Source: Devosia beringensis (lineage in GTDB: Bacteria; Pseudomonadota; Alphaproteobacteria; Rhizobiales; Devosiaceae). From it: DNA of 64,000 nt. Every line of letters starts with the position of its first letter. The first letter of the stretch is position 1. Made by a program: the position numbers and the translations under genes. The notes beneath the pieces were generated by a model. The model was given only the letters and a program-made list of their open reading frames with translations, had not been told where the DNA came from and ran no database searches. The DNA is taken from positions 372,001-436,000 of the forward strand of contig NZ_CP045422.1 in NCBI RefSeq assembly GCF_014926585.1, in the 5' to 3' direction. Below, one piece after another: positions 53,071 to 61,432 of the stretch.

Positions 53071-53307
53071 ATGAACGCCGCAAAGCCAGCCGTCGGATCG
53101 GCACGCGTTTTGACTGGCATCATTGCCCTGGCCTCCTGTTCGACCGACAGCCATGGCACTACGCAGCCCACCTGCCGCGGCCAGGTTTTTGATCGCCGGG
53201 ATGCGGCCCCTCTTCAACGCCTGCCGCGTCAGCGCGCATGTCAACCGGCAAGGGGAACCCAACGCCACCGCCGCTCACGTCTCTGCCACGGGTCTTTCAA
53301 ACGATAA
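53071..53307 (+). CDS. Small lipoprotein-like ORF coupled to mrpA
   Basis: A possible 78-residue protein. The N-terminus (VLTGIIALASCSTDS) looks like a lipoprotein signal with the box LASC, and AAGGAG lies upstream of ATG 53071 (10-nt spacing). The second half is Arg-rich, which is unlike neighbouring genes and may be a frameshifted remnant. Its TAA overlaps the mrpA ATG as TAATG, so ribosomes could re-initiate on mrpA. I cannot assign a function; it may be a decayed gene or a leader peptide. Confidence 0.35.
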   Translation: MNAAKPAVGSARVLTGIIALASCSTDSHGTTQPTCRGQVFDRRDAAPLQRLPRQRACQPARGTQRHRRSRLCHGSFKR

Positions 53308-56246
53308 TGCCATTGTCTCTCTTGCTCATCGCCATTGTCGCTGCCCCCTTCGTGACGGCTCTTATCGCTGCAAGTCTTCCGGCCAATGCCCGCAATGCCG
53401 AGGCCTGGCTTTCGGGCGTTCTGTCGCTGGGCCTGCTGGCCATCACCCTGTCGTTTTACCCCCATGTCGCCGATGGCGGCGTGGTTCGCTACGAGATCGA
53501 GTGGCTGCCGTCACTGGGGCTGAACCTGATCCTGCGCCTGGACGGCTTTGCCTGGATGTTCTGCGTGCTGATCACCGGCATCGGCTTTCTGGTGGTGCTC
53601 TATACTCGCTACTACATGTCACCCAAGGATCCGGTGCCGCGCTTTTTTGCCTTCCTGCTGGCCTTCATGGGCGCCATGCTCGGGCTGGTGACGGCCGGCA
53701 ATATCATCCAGCTGGCGATCTTCTGGGAGCTGACCAGCGTCATCTCCTTCCTGCTGATCGGCTACTGGCACCACCGCAGCGACGCTCGCGACGGCGCCCG
53801 CATGGCGCTGATCATCACGGCCTCGGGCGGGCTGGCGCTGTTTGCCGGCCTGCTGGTCATCGGCCATATCGTGGGCAGCTACGATCTCGACGTGGTTCTG
53901 GCCTCAGGCGACAGTATCCGCAATCACGGCCTCTACAATGTGGCGCTGATCCTGATGCTGCTGGGCGCCATGACCAAGAGCGCCCAGTTCCCGTTCCAGT
54001 TCTGGTTGCCCCATGCCATGGCGGCCCCTACCCCCGTCTCGGCCTATCTGCATTCGGCCACCATGGTGAAGGCTGGCGTCTTCCTGCTGGTGCGCTTCTG
54101 GCCGGTGATGTCGGGCACCGAGGGCTGGTTCTGGATCGTCACCTTTGCCGGCCTCATCACCCTGATGATCGGCGCCTATGCCGCCCTGTTCCAGCGTGAC
54201 CTCAAGGGATTGCTGGCCTATTCCACGATCAGCCATCTTGGCCTCATTACCACGCTGATCGGCATGAGCACGCCGCTGGCGCTGGTCGCGGCCATCTTCC
54301 ACATCGCCAATCACGCCACCTTCAAGGCGTCGCTGTTCATGGCCGCCGGCATCATCGACCATGAGACCGGCACACGCGACATCAGGCGGCTGAGCGGGCT
54401 CTACCACTTCATGCCCTTCACCGCGACGCTGGCCATGATCGCCAGCGCCGCCATGGCCGGCGTTCCGCTGCTGAACGGCTTTCTGTCCAAGGAAATGTTC
54501 TTCACCGAGACCGCCGAATTCGACCCCAATATGTTCGTCAACCTGGCGCTGCCCATTGGCGCCACGATTGCCGGTATGTTCAGCGTGGCCTATTCGCTGC
54601 GCTTCGTGCATGGGGTCTTCTTCGGCCCGCCGCCGGAAAAGCTCGATCGCGTGCCGCATGAACCGCCTGCCCTGATGCGCCGGCCGATCGAATTTCTGGT
54701 GCTGATCTGCCTGGCTGTCGGCATCATCCCGGGCATTACCGTGGGACCCTATCTGGCCGCAGCCGTCACGGCCGTGCTGGGCGAGGATACGCCCTATTAT
54801 AGCCTCTCGATCTGGCATGGCTTCAATCTGCCGCTGCTGATGAGCGTTATCGCGCTGATCGGTGGCGTGCTGCTCTACATTGCCCTGTTCCGCTATCTGG
54901 TATCGGACCGCGATGGTACGCCGCTGCTGCATCGCTTCCGCGGCCAGCGCATGTTCGAGAAGGTGCTGGTCACCGTGACCTGGCGCTGGGCCCGGGTGCT
55001 GAGCGCCTGGTCGGGCACGCGGCGGCTGCAGCCGCAATTGCTGATCATCGTGACGCTGGCCGTGGCCGTGGGCGCCCTGCCCCTGTGGAACCGGGGCGGC
55101 CCGCTGGTAGCGCCCACCACCGCCTTTGATCCGGTCTTTGCGCTGATGTGGCTGGTCGGCGGCACCTGTGCCCTGGCGGCGGCCTACCAGGCCAAGTTTC
55201 ACCGCTTTGCCGCGATGATCCTGCTGGGAGGCGCGGGGCTTGTCACCTGCATGACCTTTGTCTGGTTCTCGGCGCCCGACCTGGCGCTGACCCAGCTGGT
55301 GGTGGAAATCGCCACGACGGTGCTGATCCTGCTCGGGCTGCGCTGGCTGCCGCAGCGGCTGCCCACCGTCTCCATGGATGCGCGCATTCGCGACGCGATG
55401 CGGCGGTACCGGGACATGATCGTGGCCGCGGCGGCGGGGCTGGGCCTGGGCCTGGCCTCCTATCTCATCATGACCCGCCCGGCGGTCGAGGGCATTTCGT
55501 CGTTCTTCCTCGAAAACGCCTATAGCGAAGGTGGCGGCACCAATGTCGTCAATGTCATGCTGGTCGACTTCCGCGCCTTCGACACGCTGGGCGAAATGGC
55601 CGTGCTGGGCGTGGTGGCGCTGACCGTGTTTGCGCTGCTGCGCCGTTTCCGCCCGGCCTCGGAAAGCGTCGGCAAGCCGCAGCAGCAGCTGGCGCAGAAT
55701 GCCTTCGACCGGGATCGGCCGGAACGCAGCCCGGGCGACACCATTGCGGCCTATCTGCTGGTCCCCTCGCAGATCATGCAGTGGCTGTTTCCGGTGATCA
55801 TGGTGGTGGCCGTCTATCTCTTCATGCGCGGCCATGACCTGCCGGGCGGCGGCTTTGTCGGCGGGCTGACCATGTCGATCGCCTTCATCCTGCAATATAT
55901 GGCCGGGGGCACGCGCTGGGTCGAAGACCGGCTGCGCATCCTGCCTGTCATCTGGATCGGATCGGGCTTGGCCATCGCCCTGCTGACGGGCCTGGGCGCC
56001 TGGATTTTCGGCTATCCCTTCCTCACCACCTATTTCCAGTATGTCGACATCCCCTGGATCGGCCGCGTGCCGCTGGCATCGGCGCTGCTGTTCGATCTGG
56101 GTGTCTTCCTGCTGGTGGTCGGCTCCACCGTGCTGATCCTGATCGCGCTGGCGCACCAATCGGTTCGCTCGCCCCGCCAGTCGCGGACAGCGCGGCGCAG
56201 TGCTGCCGTGCCCGTGGCCGAAGCAGGCAGCGAGGAGGTCCGCTGA
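53307..56246 (+). CDS. mrpA: Mrp-type Na+/H+ antiporter subunit A (fused A-B)
   Basis: Largest subunit of a multi-protein cation/proton antiporter in the inner membrane, related to complex I subunit NuoL. The 979-residue protein starts MPLSLLLIAIVAAPF. It has the FWELTSVISFLLIGYW segment with the key acidic residue near 141, LAYSTISHLGLI and other antiporter-core helices. The C-terminal 170 residues (LLVPSQIMQWLFPVI ... MRGHDLPGGGFVGGL) are an MrpB domain, so this is the A-B fusion of group 2 Mrp systems, as in rhizobial PhaAB. An open frame 69 nt upstream (from 53238) is less likely. It leads the operon mrpACDEFG. Confidence 0.94.
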   Translation: MPLSLLLIAIVAAPFVTALIAASLPANARNAEAWLSGVLSLGLLAITLSFYPHVADGGVVRYEIEWLPSLGLNLILRLDGFAWMFCVLITGIGFLVVLYTRYYMSPKDPVPRFFAFLLAFMGAMLGLVTAGNIIQLAIFWELTSVISFLLIGYWHHRSDARDGARMALIITASGGLALFAGLLVIGHIVGSYDLDVVLASGDSIRNHGLYNVALILMLLGAMTKSAQFPFQFWLPHAMAAPTPVSAYLHSATMVKAGVFLLVRFWPVMSGTEGWFWIVTFAGLITLMIGAYAALFQRDLKGLLAYSTISHLGLITTLIGMSTPLALVAAIFHIANHATFKASLFMAAGIIDHETGTRDIRRLSGLYHFMPFTATLAMIASAAMAGVPLLNGFLSKEMFFTETAEFDPNMFVNLALPIGATIAGMFSVAYSLRFVHGVFFGPPPEKLDRVPHEPPALMRRPIEFLVLICLAVGIIPGITVGPYLAAAVTAVLGEDTPYYSLSIWHGFNLPLLMSVIALIGGVLLYIALFRYLVSDRDGTPLLHRFRGQRMFEKVLVTVTWRWARVLSAWSGTRRLQPQLLIIVTLAVAVGALPLWNRGGPLVAPTTAFDPVFALMWLVGGTCALAAAYQAKFHRFAAMILLGGAGLVTCMTFVWFSAPDLALTQLVVEIATTVLILLGLRWLPQRLPTVSMDARIRDAMRRYRDMIVAAAAGLGLGLASYLIMTRPAVEGISSFFLENAYSEGGGTNVVNVMLVDFRAFDTLGEMAVLGVVALTVFALLRRFRPASESVGKPQQQLAQNAFDRDRPERSPGDTIAAYLLVPSQIMQWLFPVIMVVAVYLFMRGHDLPGGGFVGGLTMSIAFILQYMAGGTRWVEDRLRILPVIWIGSGLAIALLTGLGAWIFGYPFLTTYFQYVDIPWIGRVPLASALLFDLGVFLLVVGSTVLILIALAHQSVRSPRQSRTARRSAAVPVAEAGSEEVR

Positions 56247-56578
56247 TGGAACTGGTTCTCTCGCTTGCCATCGCCGTGCTGACCGCCTCGGGGGTTTACC
56301 TCGTGCTGCGGCCGCGCACCTTCCAGGTGATCATCGGGCTGTCGCTGATATCCTATGCGGTGAACCTGTTCATCTTCAGCATGGGCCGGCTGCGTATCGA
56401 CGCCGCCCCGCTGCTTGATGCGGCCAATCCGGACATATCGGCCTATGCCGACCCGGTGCCGCAGGCGCTGGTGCTGACGGCCATCGTCATCGGCTTTGCC
56501 ATGACCGCGCTGTTTCTGGTGGTGATCCTGGCCGCGAGGGGCTTTACCGGCACCGACCATGTCGATGGCAGGGAATGA
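56246..56578 (+). CDS. mrpC: Mrp antiporter subunit C
   Basis: A 110-residue membrane protein homologous to NuoK, with three TM helices (LSLAIAVLTASGVYLVL; VIIGLSLISYAVNLFIF; ALVLTAIVIGFAMTALFLVVIL). The conserved segment DPVPQALVLTAIVIGFA is typical of MrpC. The start ATG overlaps the mrpA stop as TGATG, and GAGGAGG lies 8 nt before it. Needed for assembly of the antiporter. Confidence 0.93.
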   Translation: MELVLSLAIAVLTASGVYLVLRPRTFQVIIGLSLISYAVNLFIFSMGRLRIDAAPLLDAANPDISAYADPVPQALVLTAIVIGFAMTALFLVVILAARGFTGTDHVDGRE

Positions 56579-56582
56579 CGCC

Positions 56583-58211
56583 ATGAACTTTCTCGACCAC
56601 CTGGTCATCTTCCCTATCCTGCTGCCGCTGGCCACCGCCATCCTCGTCACCCTGATCGACGAGCGTTTTGCCACGCTCAAGATCGTCATCAGCCTCACCG
56701 CCACCGCCCTGCTGGTGTGTAGCGCGCTGCTGCTGGTCATCCCCACCGTGCATCTGGGACCCTCCGATTCCGAGCTGATCAAGACCTATGCGCTGGGCGA
56801 CTGGCCAATGCCGTTCGGCATCGTGCTGGTGGCCGACAGGCTCTCGGTGCTCATGGTGCTGGTCACCAGCATTCTGGGCATGGCGACGCTGACCTTTTCG
56901 CTGGCCCGCTGGTACAGCGCCGGCGCGAACTTCCCGGCCATCCTGCAACTGCTGCTGATGGGTCTGAACGGCGCCTTTCTCACCGGCGACCTGTTCAACC
57001 TCTTCGTGTTTTTCGAAGTGATGCTGGCCGCCTCCTATGGCCTGTTGCTGCATGGCAGCGGCACGGCCCGGGTCAAGGCCGCTCTGCACTATATCGCGGT
57101 CAATCTCGTCGCCTCCTTCCTGTTCCTGATCAGCGCGGCGCTGATCTATGGCATTACCGGCACGCTCAACATGGCCGACCTGATCGTCCGCATTCCCCAG
57201 ATCGCCGCGGCCGACCGGCCGCTGCTCGATGCGGGCCTGGGCCTGTTGGGCCTGACCTTCCTGATCAAGGCGGGCATGTGGCCGATCAGCTTCTGGCTGC
57301 CGGGGGCCTATTCGGTGGCGACGGCGCCGGTGGCGGCGATGTTTGCCATTATGACCAAGGTGGGGGTCTATGCCCTGCTGCGCCTGTCCTACCTGCTGTT
57401 CGCCGCCGAGGCGGATGGCGTGCTGGGCTTCAGCCACAATGTGCTGTTCATCGGCGGTGTCGCCACCCTGGCCTTCGGCACCGTGGGCGTGCTGGCCGCC
57501 CAGACCAGCATGCGCCTGGCCAGCTATCTGGTGCTGGTCTCGTCGGGCACGCTGCTGGCCGGCATCGGCTTTGGCGGCGTGGCCGTGATGAGCGGCGCCC
57601 TGTTCTATCTGGTGGTCTCGACCTTTGCGATCGGGGCGCTGTTCCTGCTGATCGAAATCATCGAGCGCTCGCGCATTGTCGGCGCCGACGTGCTGGCCGT
57701 TACCATGGAAGCATTCGGCGACCGGGAAGAGGAGGCGGAGCCCGAGCCACAGGAGCCCGGTCTCATCATTCCCGCCAGCACGGCCTTTCTGGGCATCAGC
57801 TTCGGCATCTGCTGCCTGCTGCTGGCCGGCCTGCCGCCGCTATCGGGGTTCCTGGCCAAGTTCGCCATGCTCAGCACGGCGCTGGACGGGCCTGACGGGC
57901 CGACGGCGCGGTCGTGGTGGCTGATGGGGACGCTGATCGTGTCGGGCCTCGCCGTGCTGATCGCCATGGCGCGCAGCGGCATCAACATCTTCTGGGCGAC
58001 GCTGGAGCCCGGCGCGGCGCAGGCGCGCATCAGCGAGATCCTGCCCATCGTCGTGCTGCTGACGCTGTGCATTGCACTCAGCATCGTGCCGGCGCCGGTG
58101 CTGGCCTATATGGAGAGCTCGGCGGCACTGGTCAGCGTGCCCGAACTCTATGTGCTCGAGGTGATGCGACCCCTGGCGGACGCCAGCGTGATCGAGGAAA
58201 CCCTTCCATGA
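56583..58211 (+). CDS. mrpD: Mrp antiporter subunit D
   Basis: A 542-residue polytopic subunit related to NuoM/N, with about 14 TM helices and the key Glu in FVFFEVMLAASYGLLLHG (near residue 145) and Lys in FLIKAGMWPISFWLPGAYS. A hydrophilic insert rich in Glu (DREEEAEPEPQEPG) lies near residue 385, in a cytoplasmic loop; it is longer than in the best-studied homologues. ATG 56583 is chosen over ATG 56559 because mrpC's stop lies at 56578. The stop overlaps mrpE's start in ATGA. Confidence 0.93.
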   Translation: MNFLDHLVIFPILLPLATAILVTLIDERFATLKIVISLTATALLVCSALLLVIPTVHLGPSDSELIKTYALGDWPMPFGIVLVADRLSVLMVLVTSILGMATLTFSLARWYSAGANFPAILQLLLMGLNGAFLTGDLFNLFVFFEVMLAASYGLLLHGSGTARVKAALHYIAVNLVASFLFLISAALIYGITGTLNMADLIVRIPQIAAADRPLLDAGLGLLGLTFLIKAGMWPISFWLPGAYSVATAPVAAMFAIMTKVGVYALLRLSYLLFAAEADGVLGFSHNVLFIGGVATLAFGTVGVLAAQTSMRLASYLVLVSSGTLLAGIGFGGVAVMSGALFYLVVSTFAIGALFLLIEIIERSRIVGADVLAVTMEAFGDREEEAEPEPQEPGLIIPASTAFLGISFGICCLLLAGLPPLSGFLAKFAMLSTALDGPDGPTARSWWLMGTLIVSGLAVLIAMARSGINIFWATLEPGAAQARISEILPIVVLLTLCIALSIVPAPVLAYMESSAALVSVPELYVLEVMRPLADASVIEETLP

Positions 58212-58696
58212 GAAGAGTATTTCCCCATCCCCTGCTGATGATCAGCCTGACGCTGATGTGGCTGCTGCTGCAGCAATCGGCTGGCCTGGGCCATGTGCTG
58301 CTGGGCCTTGTCGTGGCCTGGGCGGCGTCGCATGCCATGGCGCGCCTGCTGCCGCACAAGCCGCGGATCCGCCGACCCGACCTGATGGTGCGGCTCATCA
58401 TCGCGGCGGTCGCCGACATCTTCCGCTCCAATATCGCGGTGAGCCGCATCATTCTGGCCGGTTCGACGCGCCAGACCACGGCCGGGTTCATCACCATGCC
58501 GCTCGAGCTCAAGGATCCCGCGGCCCTTGCCGTATTGTCGTGCATCCTGACCGCCACGCCGGGCAGCGCCTGGCTGGAATACAATCCCGTCGACAGCAGC
58601 GTGCTTATCCACGTGCTCGACCTGATCGACGAACAGGCCTGGATCGACACGGTCAAGCGCCGCTACGAAACCCTGCTGCTGGAGATCTTCCAATGA
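58208..58696 (+). CDS. mrpE: Mrp antiporter subunit E
   Basis: A 162-residue subunit with two TM helices near the N-terminus (LLMISLTLMWLLLQQ; HVLLGLVVAWAASHAMA), a third around residues 65-80, and a cytoplasmic C-terminal domain with LSCILTATPGSAWLEYN, the MrpE signature. Only needed for full activity in other species. The ATGA overlaps on both sides show coupled translation. The frame is open far upstream inside mrpD but that extension is not real. Confidence 0.92.
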   Translation: MRRVFPHPLLMISLTLMWLLLQQSAGLGHVLLGLVVAWAASHAMARLLPHKPRIRRPDLMVRLIIAAVADIFRSNIAVSRIILAGSTRQTTAGFITMPLELKDPAALAVLSCILTATPGSAWLEYNPVDSSVLIHVLDLIDEQAWIDTVKRRYETLLLEIFQ

Positions 58697-58974
58697 GCGC
58701 CACCATCCTGTTCTGGAGCATCGCCGTGGCCCAGGTGCTACTGGCAGCAGCCATGGTGGTGACGCTTTATCGGCTGGTCATCGGCCCACGTGCGCAGGAT
58801 CGCGTGCTGAGCCTCGACGCCATGTATGTCATCGCCATGCTGCTGCTGGTCACCTTCGGCATGCGCGTGGGCAGTGTTATCTATTTCGAGGTGGCGCTGC
58901 TGATTGGTCTTTTGGGCTTTGTGGGCACGGTGGCACTCGCCAAATTCCTCATGCGCGGCGAGGTGATCGAATGA
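58693..58974 (+). CDS. mrpF: Mrp antiporter subunit F
   Basis: A 93-residue protein with three TM helices and the conserved RLVIGPRAQDRVLSLD loop between TM1 and TM2, as in all MrpF. A conserved acidic residue of this loop/TM2 is thought to take part in ion movement. ATGA overlaps at both ends. The open frame extends upstream into mrpE, but ATG 58693 is the natural start. Confidence 0.92.
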   Translation: MSATILFWSIAVAQVLLAAAMVVTLYRLVIGPRAQDRVLSLDAMYVIAMLLLVTFGMRVGSVIYFEVALLIGLLGFVGTVALAKFLMRGEVIE

Positions 58975-59330
58975 GCTTTGACGACGTGCCGCTCTGGGCG
59001 GCGATCCTGGTCTCGGCCCTGGTGCTGATGGGGGCCGTGTTGACGCTCATCGGGGCCATCGGCCTTACCCGCATGCCATCCTTCTACCAGCGCATTCACA
59101 TGCCCACTTTGGGCACCAGCTTTGGCGCCATCGGCGTGCTGGCCGCCTCGGCCATTCTTTCCACCATCGGGGAAGAGCGGCTCATCGCGCATGAATTCCT
59201 GATCTTCATCTTTGTCAGCGTGACGACGCCGGTGACGCTGATGCTGCTGGCGCGGGCGGCGCTGCATCGTGATCGCGTCGAGGGATCAATAGAGGTGCCG
59301 GCGGTCGTCGTGCGGCCGGTCGATCAATAG
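58971..59330 (+). CDS. mrpG: Mrp antiporter subunit G
   Basis: Last subunit of the operon, 119 residues and three TM helices. GAIGLTRMPSFYQRIHMPTLG is the diagnostic MrpG segment. The stop lies one base from the end of the convergent ptsN gene, with no terminator between. As a set the operon is mrpA(B)-C-D-E-F-G, which should exchange Na+ or K+ for protons and support alkali and salt tolerance. Confidence 0.93.
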   Translation: MSFDDVPLWAAILVSALVLMGAVLTLIGAIGLTRMPSFYQRIHMPTLGTSFGAIGVLAASAILSTIGEERLIAHEFLIFIFVSVTTPVTLMLLARAALHRDRVEGSIEVPAVVVRPVDQ

Positions 59331-59331
59331 C

Positions 59332-59790
59332 TCAGACGTCCGCGTCGACCCGGCGCAGGACCTCGATCACGCCGTCGGCGGAATCGGCCTGGCGCAGCGC
59401 GTTCATGACCTGGTCCTGCCGGGCGAACTTGGCAATGCCCGAGAGCACCTTGAGCTGGTCGCCACCCGACTGCTCGGGCATCAGCAGCATCAGCACGATA
59501 TCGACCTTTTCCTGGTCGACGGCTTCGAAATCGATCGGCCGGGACAAGGTCGCCAGCAGGCCAAGGGTCTTGTCGAGGTGTTCGATGCGGGCATGCGGGA
59601 TGGCAATGCCATTGCCCAGGCCGGTCGAACCCAGTTCCTCGCGGGCGGCAACGGCCCGGCTGCACAGCTGCCGATTGACCAGACCCAGTTCGGCCGCGCG
59701 CTCGGAGAGAAAGCCCAGCAGCTCTTTTCGGCTGGAAACATCCACGTTTACGAAGATGCGCTCACTCGGAAACAAGTCGATTAGCTTCAT
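59332..59790 (-). CDS. ptsN: PTS IIA-like nitrogen-regulatory protein PtsN
   Basis: A 152-residue IIA-Ntr protein of the regulatory PTS. The phosphorylated His is H66 in GNGIAIPHARIEH. It is phosphorylated through PtsP and NPr, and its unphosphorylated form regulates K+ uptake and kinases in several bacteria. In most proteobacteria ptsN follows rpoN and hpf; here the neighbour on its upstream side is a divergent sugar kinase, so it is an isolated gene. The convergent mrp operon makes a link to cation balance tempting. Confidence 0.93.
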   Translation of the reverse strand: MKLIDLFPSERIFVNVDVSSRKELLGFLSERAAELGLVNRQLCSRAVAAREELGSTGLGNGIAIPHARIEHLDKTLGLLATLSRPIDFEAVDQEKVDIVLMLLMPEQSGGDQLKVLSGIAKFARQDQVMNALRQADSADGVIEVLRRVDADV

Positions 59791-59920
59791 GCGTGATGAT
59801 GGTCCAGTTCACAGCGTCACCATGGGTAGACCACAGGGTGCCGCGCGAGTCCATTGACCGGGCTTGCCGAACCGGGCGTGACAAACGGTTCCCCACCGGT
59901 GCGCTGTCTCGCCCTCCGAC

Positions 59921-59934
59921 GCTAACATGTTAGC
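59921..59934 (+). promoter_or_regulatory. Perfect 14-bp palindrome ahead of the sugar kinase
   Basis: GCTAACATGTTAGC is a perfect palindrome 27 bp before ATG 59961. Its symmetry and size suit a LacI- or GntR-type sugar regulator, but no regulator gene is adjacent within the window. The rest of the 170-bp ptsN-kinase gap shows nothing else. Confidence 0.6.
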
Positions 59935-59960
59935 AATGGCCTTTACCGGCGAATTCCCGT

Positions 59961-61355
59961 ATGGCGACAGCAGCTGCGTCCCGAGTGCCCGCCATGCCCC
60001 TGCCCCGCTTCATCGCCGTCATCGATATCGGCAAGACCAATGCCAAGGTGGTGTTGATCGATGCCCATACCAAGCAGCAGCTGGCGGCGCGCAGCACGCC
60101 CAATAGTGTCCGGCAGGACGGGCCCTATCCGCATGCCGATGTGGAGCGGCTCTGGGCCTTCATCCTCGAGAGCCTGAGTGCCCTGCAGGTCGAGCATGGG
60201 GTGGACGGGATTTCCATCACCACCCATGGCGCCACCGCGGCGCTACTGGCCGCCGATCAGTTGGCGCTGCCCGTGCTGGACTATGAATTTGCCGGGCCAG
60301 CGTCCAGTGCAGCGGCATATGGCGCCGTGCGGCCGGACTTTGCCGAGACGCTGTCGCCGTCTTTGCCCAATGGGCTCAATATCGGGGCGCAGCTGTTCTG
60401 GCAGCGCCAGGCTTTTGCCGCAGAATTTGCCACCGTCACCGCTATCCTGACCTATCCACAATACTGGGCCTGGCGGCTGACCGGCGTGATGGCCAGCGAA
60501 GTGACCTCGCTGGGCTGCCATAGCGATCTGTGGGCGCCCGAACAGGGCGATTTCTCCAGCCTCGTCACCAGCCAGGGCTGGCGCGCGCTGTTCCCGGCGG
60601 TGCGGCCGGCGGCCTCGGTGCTGGGCCCGATCAAGGGCGAGATTGCCAGCACGACCGGCTTGCGCGCCGAAACGCCGGTGACCTGCGGCATTCACGATTC
60701 CAACGCCTCGCTGCTGCCCCATCTGGGCGCCCATGCCGAGCCCTTCACCATCCTCTCCACCGGCACTTGGGCCATCGCCATGACCGTGGGCGGCGACACC
60801 AGCCAGCTCGATCCGGCGCGCGACAGCCTCGCCAATGTCGATGCGCATGGACGGCCCGTGCCGACGGCGCGCTTCATGGGCGGGCGCGAATTCGACATGC
60901 TGGCGCCCGGCGCCGTGACGCCGAGCGACGCCGATGTGGATGCGGTGATTACCGGCGACATCCAGGCTTTGCCCAGCTTCATGCCGGGCGTCGGCCCCTT
61001 CCCTAGCCATGTCGGCTGCTGGACCGGCGATGCCGATGCGCTCAGCCCGGGCCAGCGCACAGCGGCCGTGTCACTCTATCTGGCGCTGGTCACCCAGGCG
61101 TGCCTCGGCCTCTGCGGCCTGGGCCAGCAGATCATCATTGAGGGCCCGCTGGCGCGCAACGGCCTGTTCGCGGCAACTCTGGCCGCGCTGACCGGCGTGC
61201 CGGTGCTGGCCTCGGGTGATGCCACCGGCACCAGCCTGGGCGCCAGCATGCTGTTTGGCGGCACCGCCGGCAAACCCTCGGGCGTGCCGGTAGCGCCGCT
61301 AGACCACAAAGGCCTGCCTGCCTATGCTGCGCGCTGGGCCAGCCGGCTGGGCTGA
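59961..61355 (+). CDS. FGGY-family carbohydrate kinase
   Basis: A 464-residue sugar kinase. The N-terminal ATP-binding start AVIDIGKTNAKVVLID, the catalytic-type Asp segment GIHDSNASLLPHLGA, STGTWAIAMTVGG (phosphate loop) and the C-terminal segment VPVLASGDATGTSLGASML (FGGY motif 2) are clear. This short form resembles the rhamnulokinase/L-fuculokinase-like branch, but the sugar cannot be assigned. The start may be ATG 59961 or ATG 59994; neither has a strong ribosome site. It is not joined to transport or other catabolic genes, so its pathway lies elsewhere or beyond the window. Confidence 0.87.
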   Translation: MATAAASRVPAMPLPRFIAVIDIGKTNAKVVLIDAHTKQQLAARSTPNSVRQDGPYPHADVERLWAFILESLSALQVEHGVDGISITTHGATAALLAADQLALPVLDYEFAGPASSAAAYGAVRPDFAETLSPSLPNGLNIGAQLFWQRQAFAAEFATVTAILTYPQYWAWRLTGVMASEVTSLGCHSDLWAPEQGDFSSLVTSQGWRALFPAVRPAASVLGPIKGEIASTTGLRAETPVTCGIHDSNASLLPHLGAHAEPFTILSTGTWAIAMTVGGDTSQLDPARDSLANVDAHGRPVPTARFMGGREFDMLAPGAVTPSDADVDAVITGDIQALPSFMPGVGPFPSHVGCWTGDADALSPGQRTAAVSLYLALVTQACLGLCGLGQQIIIEGPLARNGLFAATLAALTGVPVLASGDATGTSLGASMLFGGTAGKPSGVPVAPLDHKGLPAYAARWASRLG

Positions 61356-61432
61356 TCGGGGGAGCCATAAGGCGCCCGGGGGCGTTGCCTCCAGAGCCTG
61401 CTCACCCCGGAGCGGCGCAGACGGAGGATGGC

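Noticed and set aside
53904-56159. 751-codon minus-strand frame opposite mrpA
   Set aside because: His/Gln/Arg-rich shadow of a membrane protein gene.
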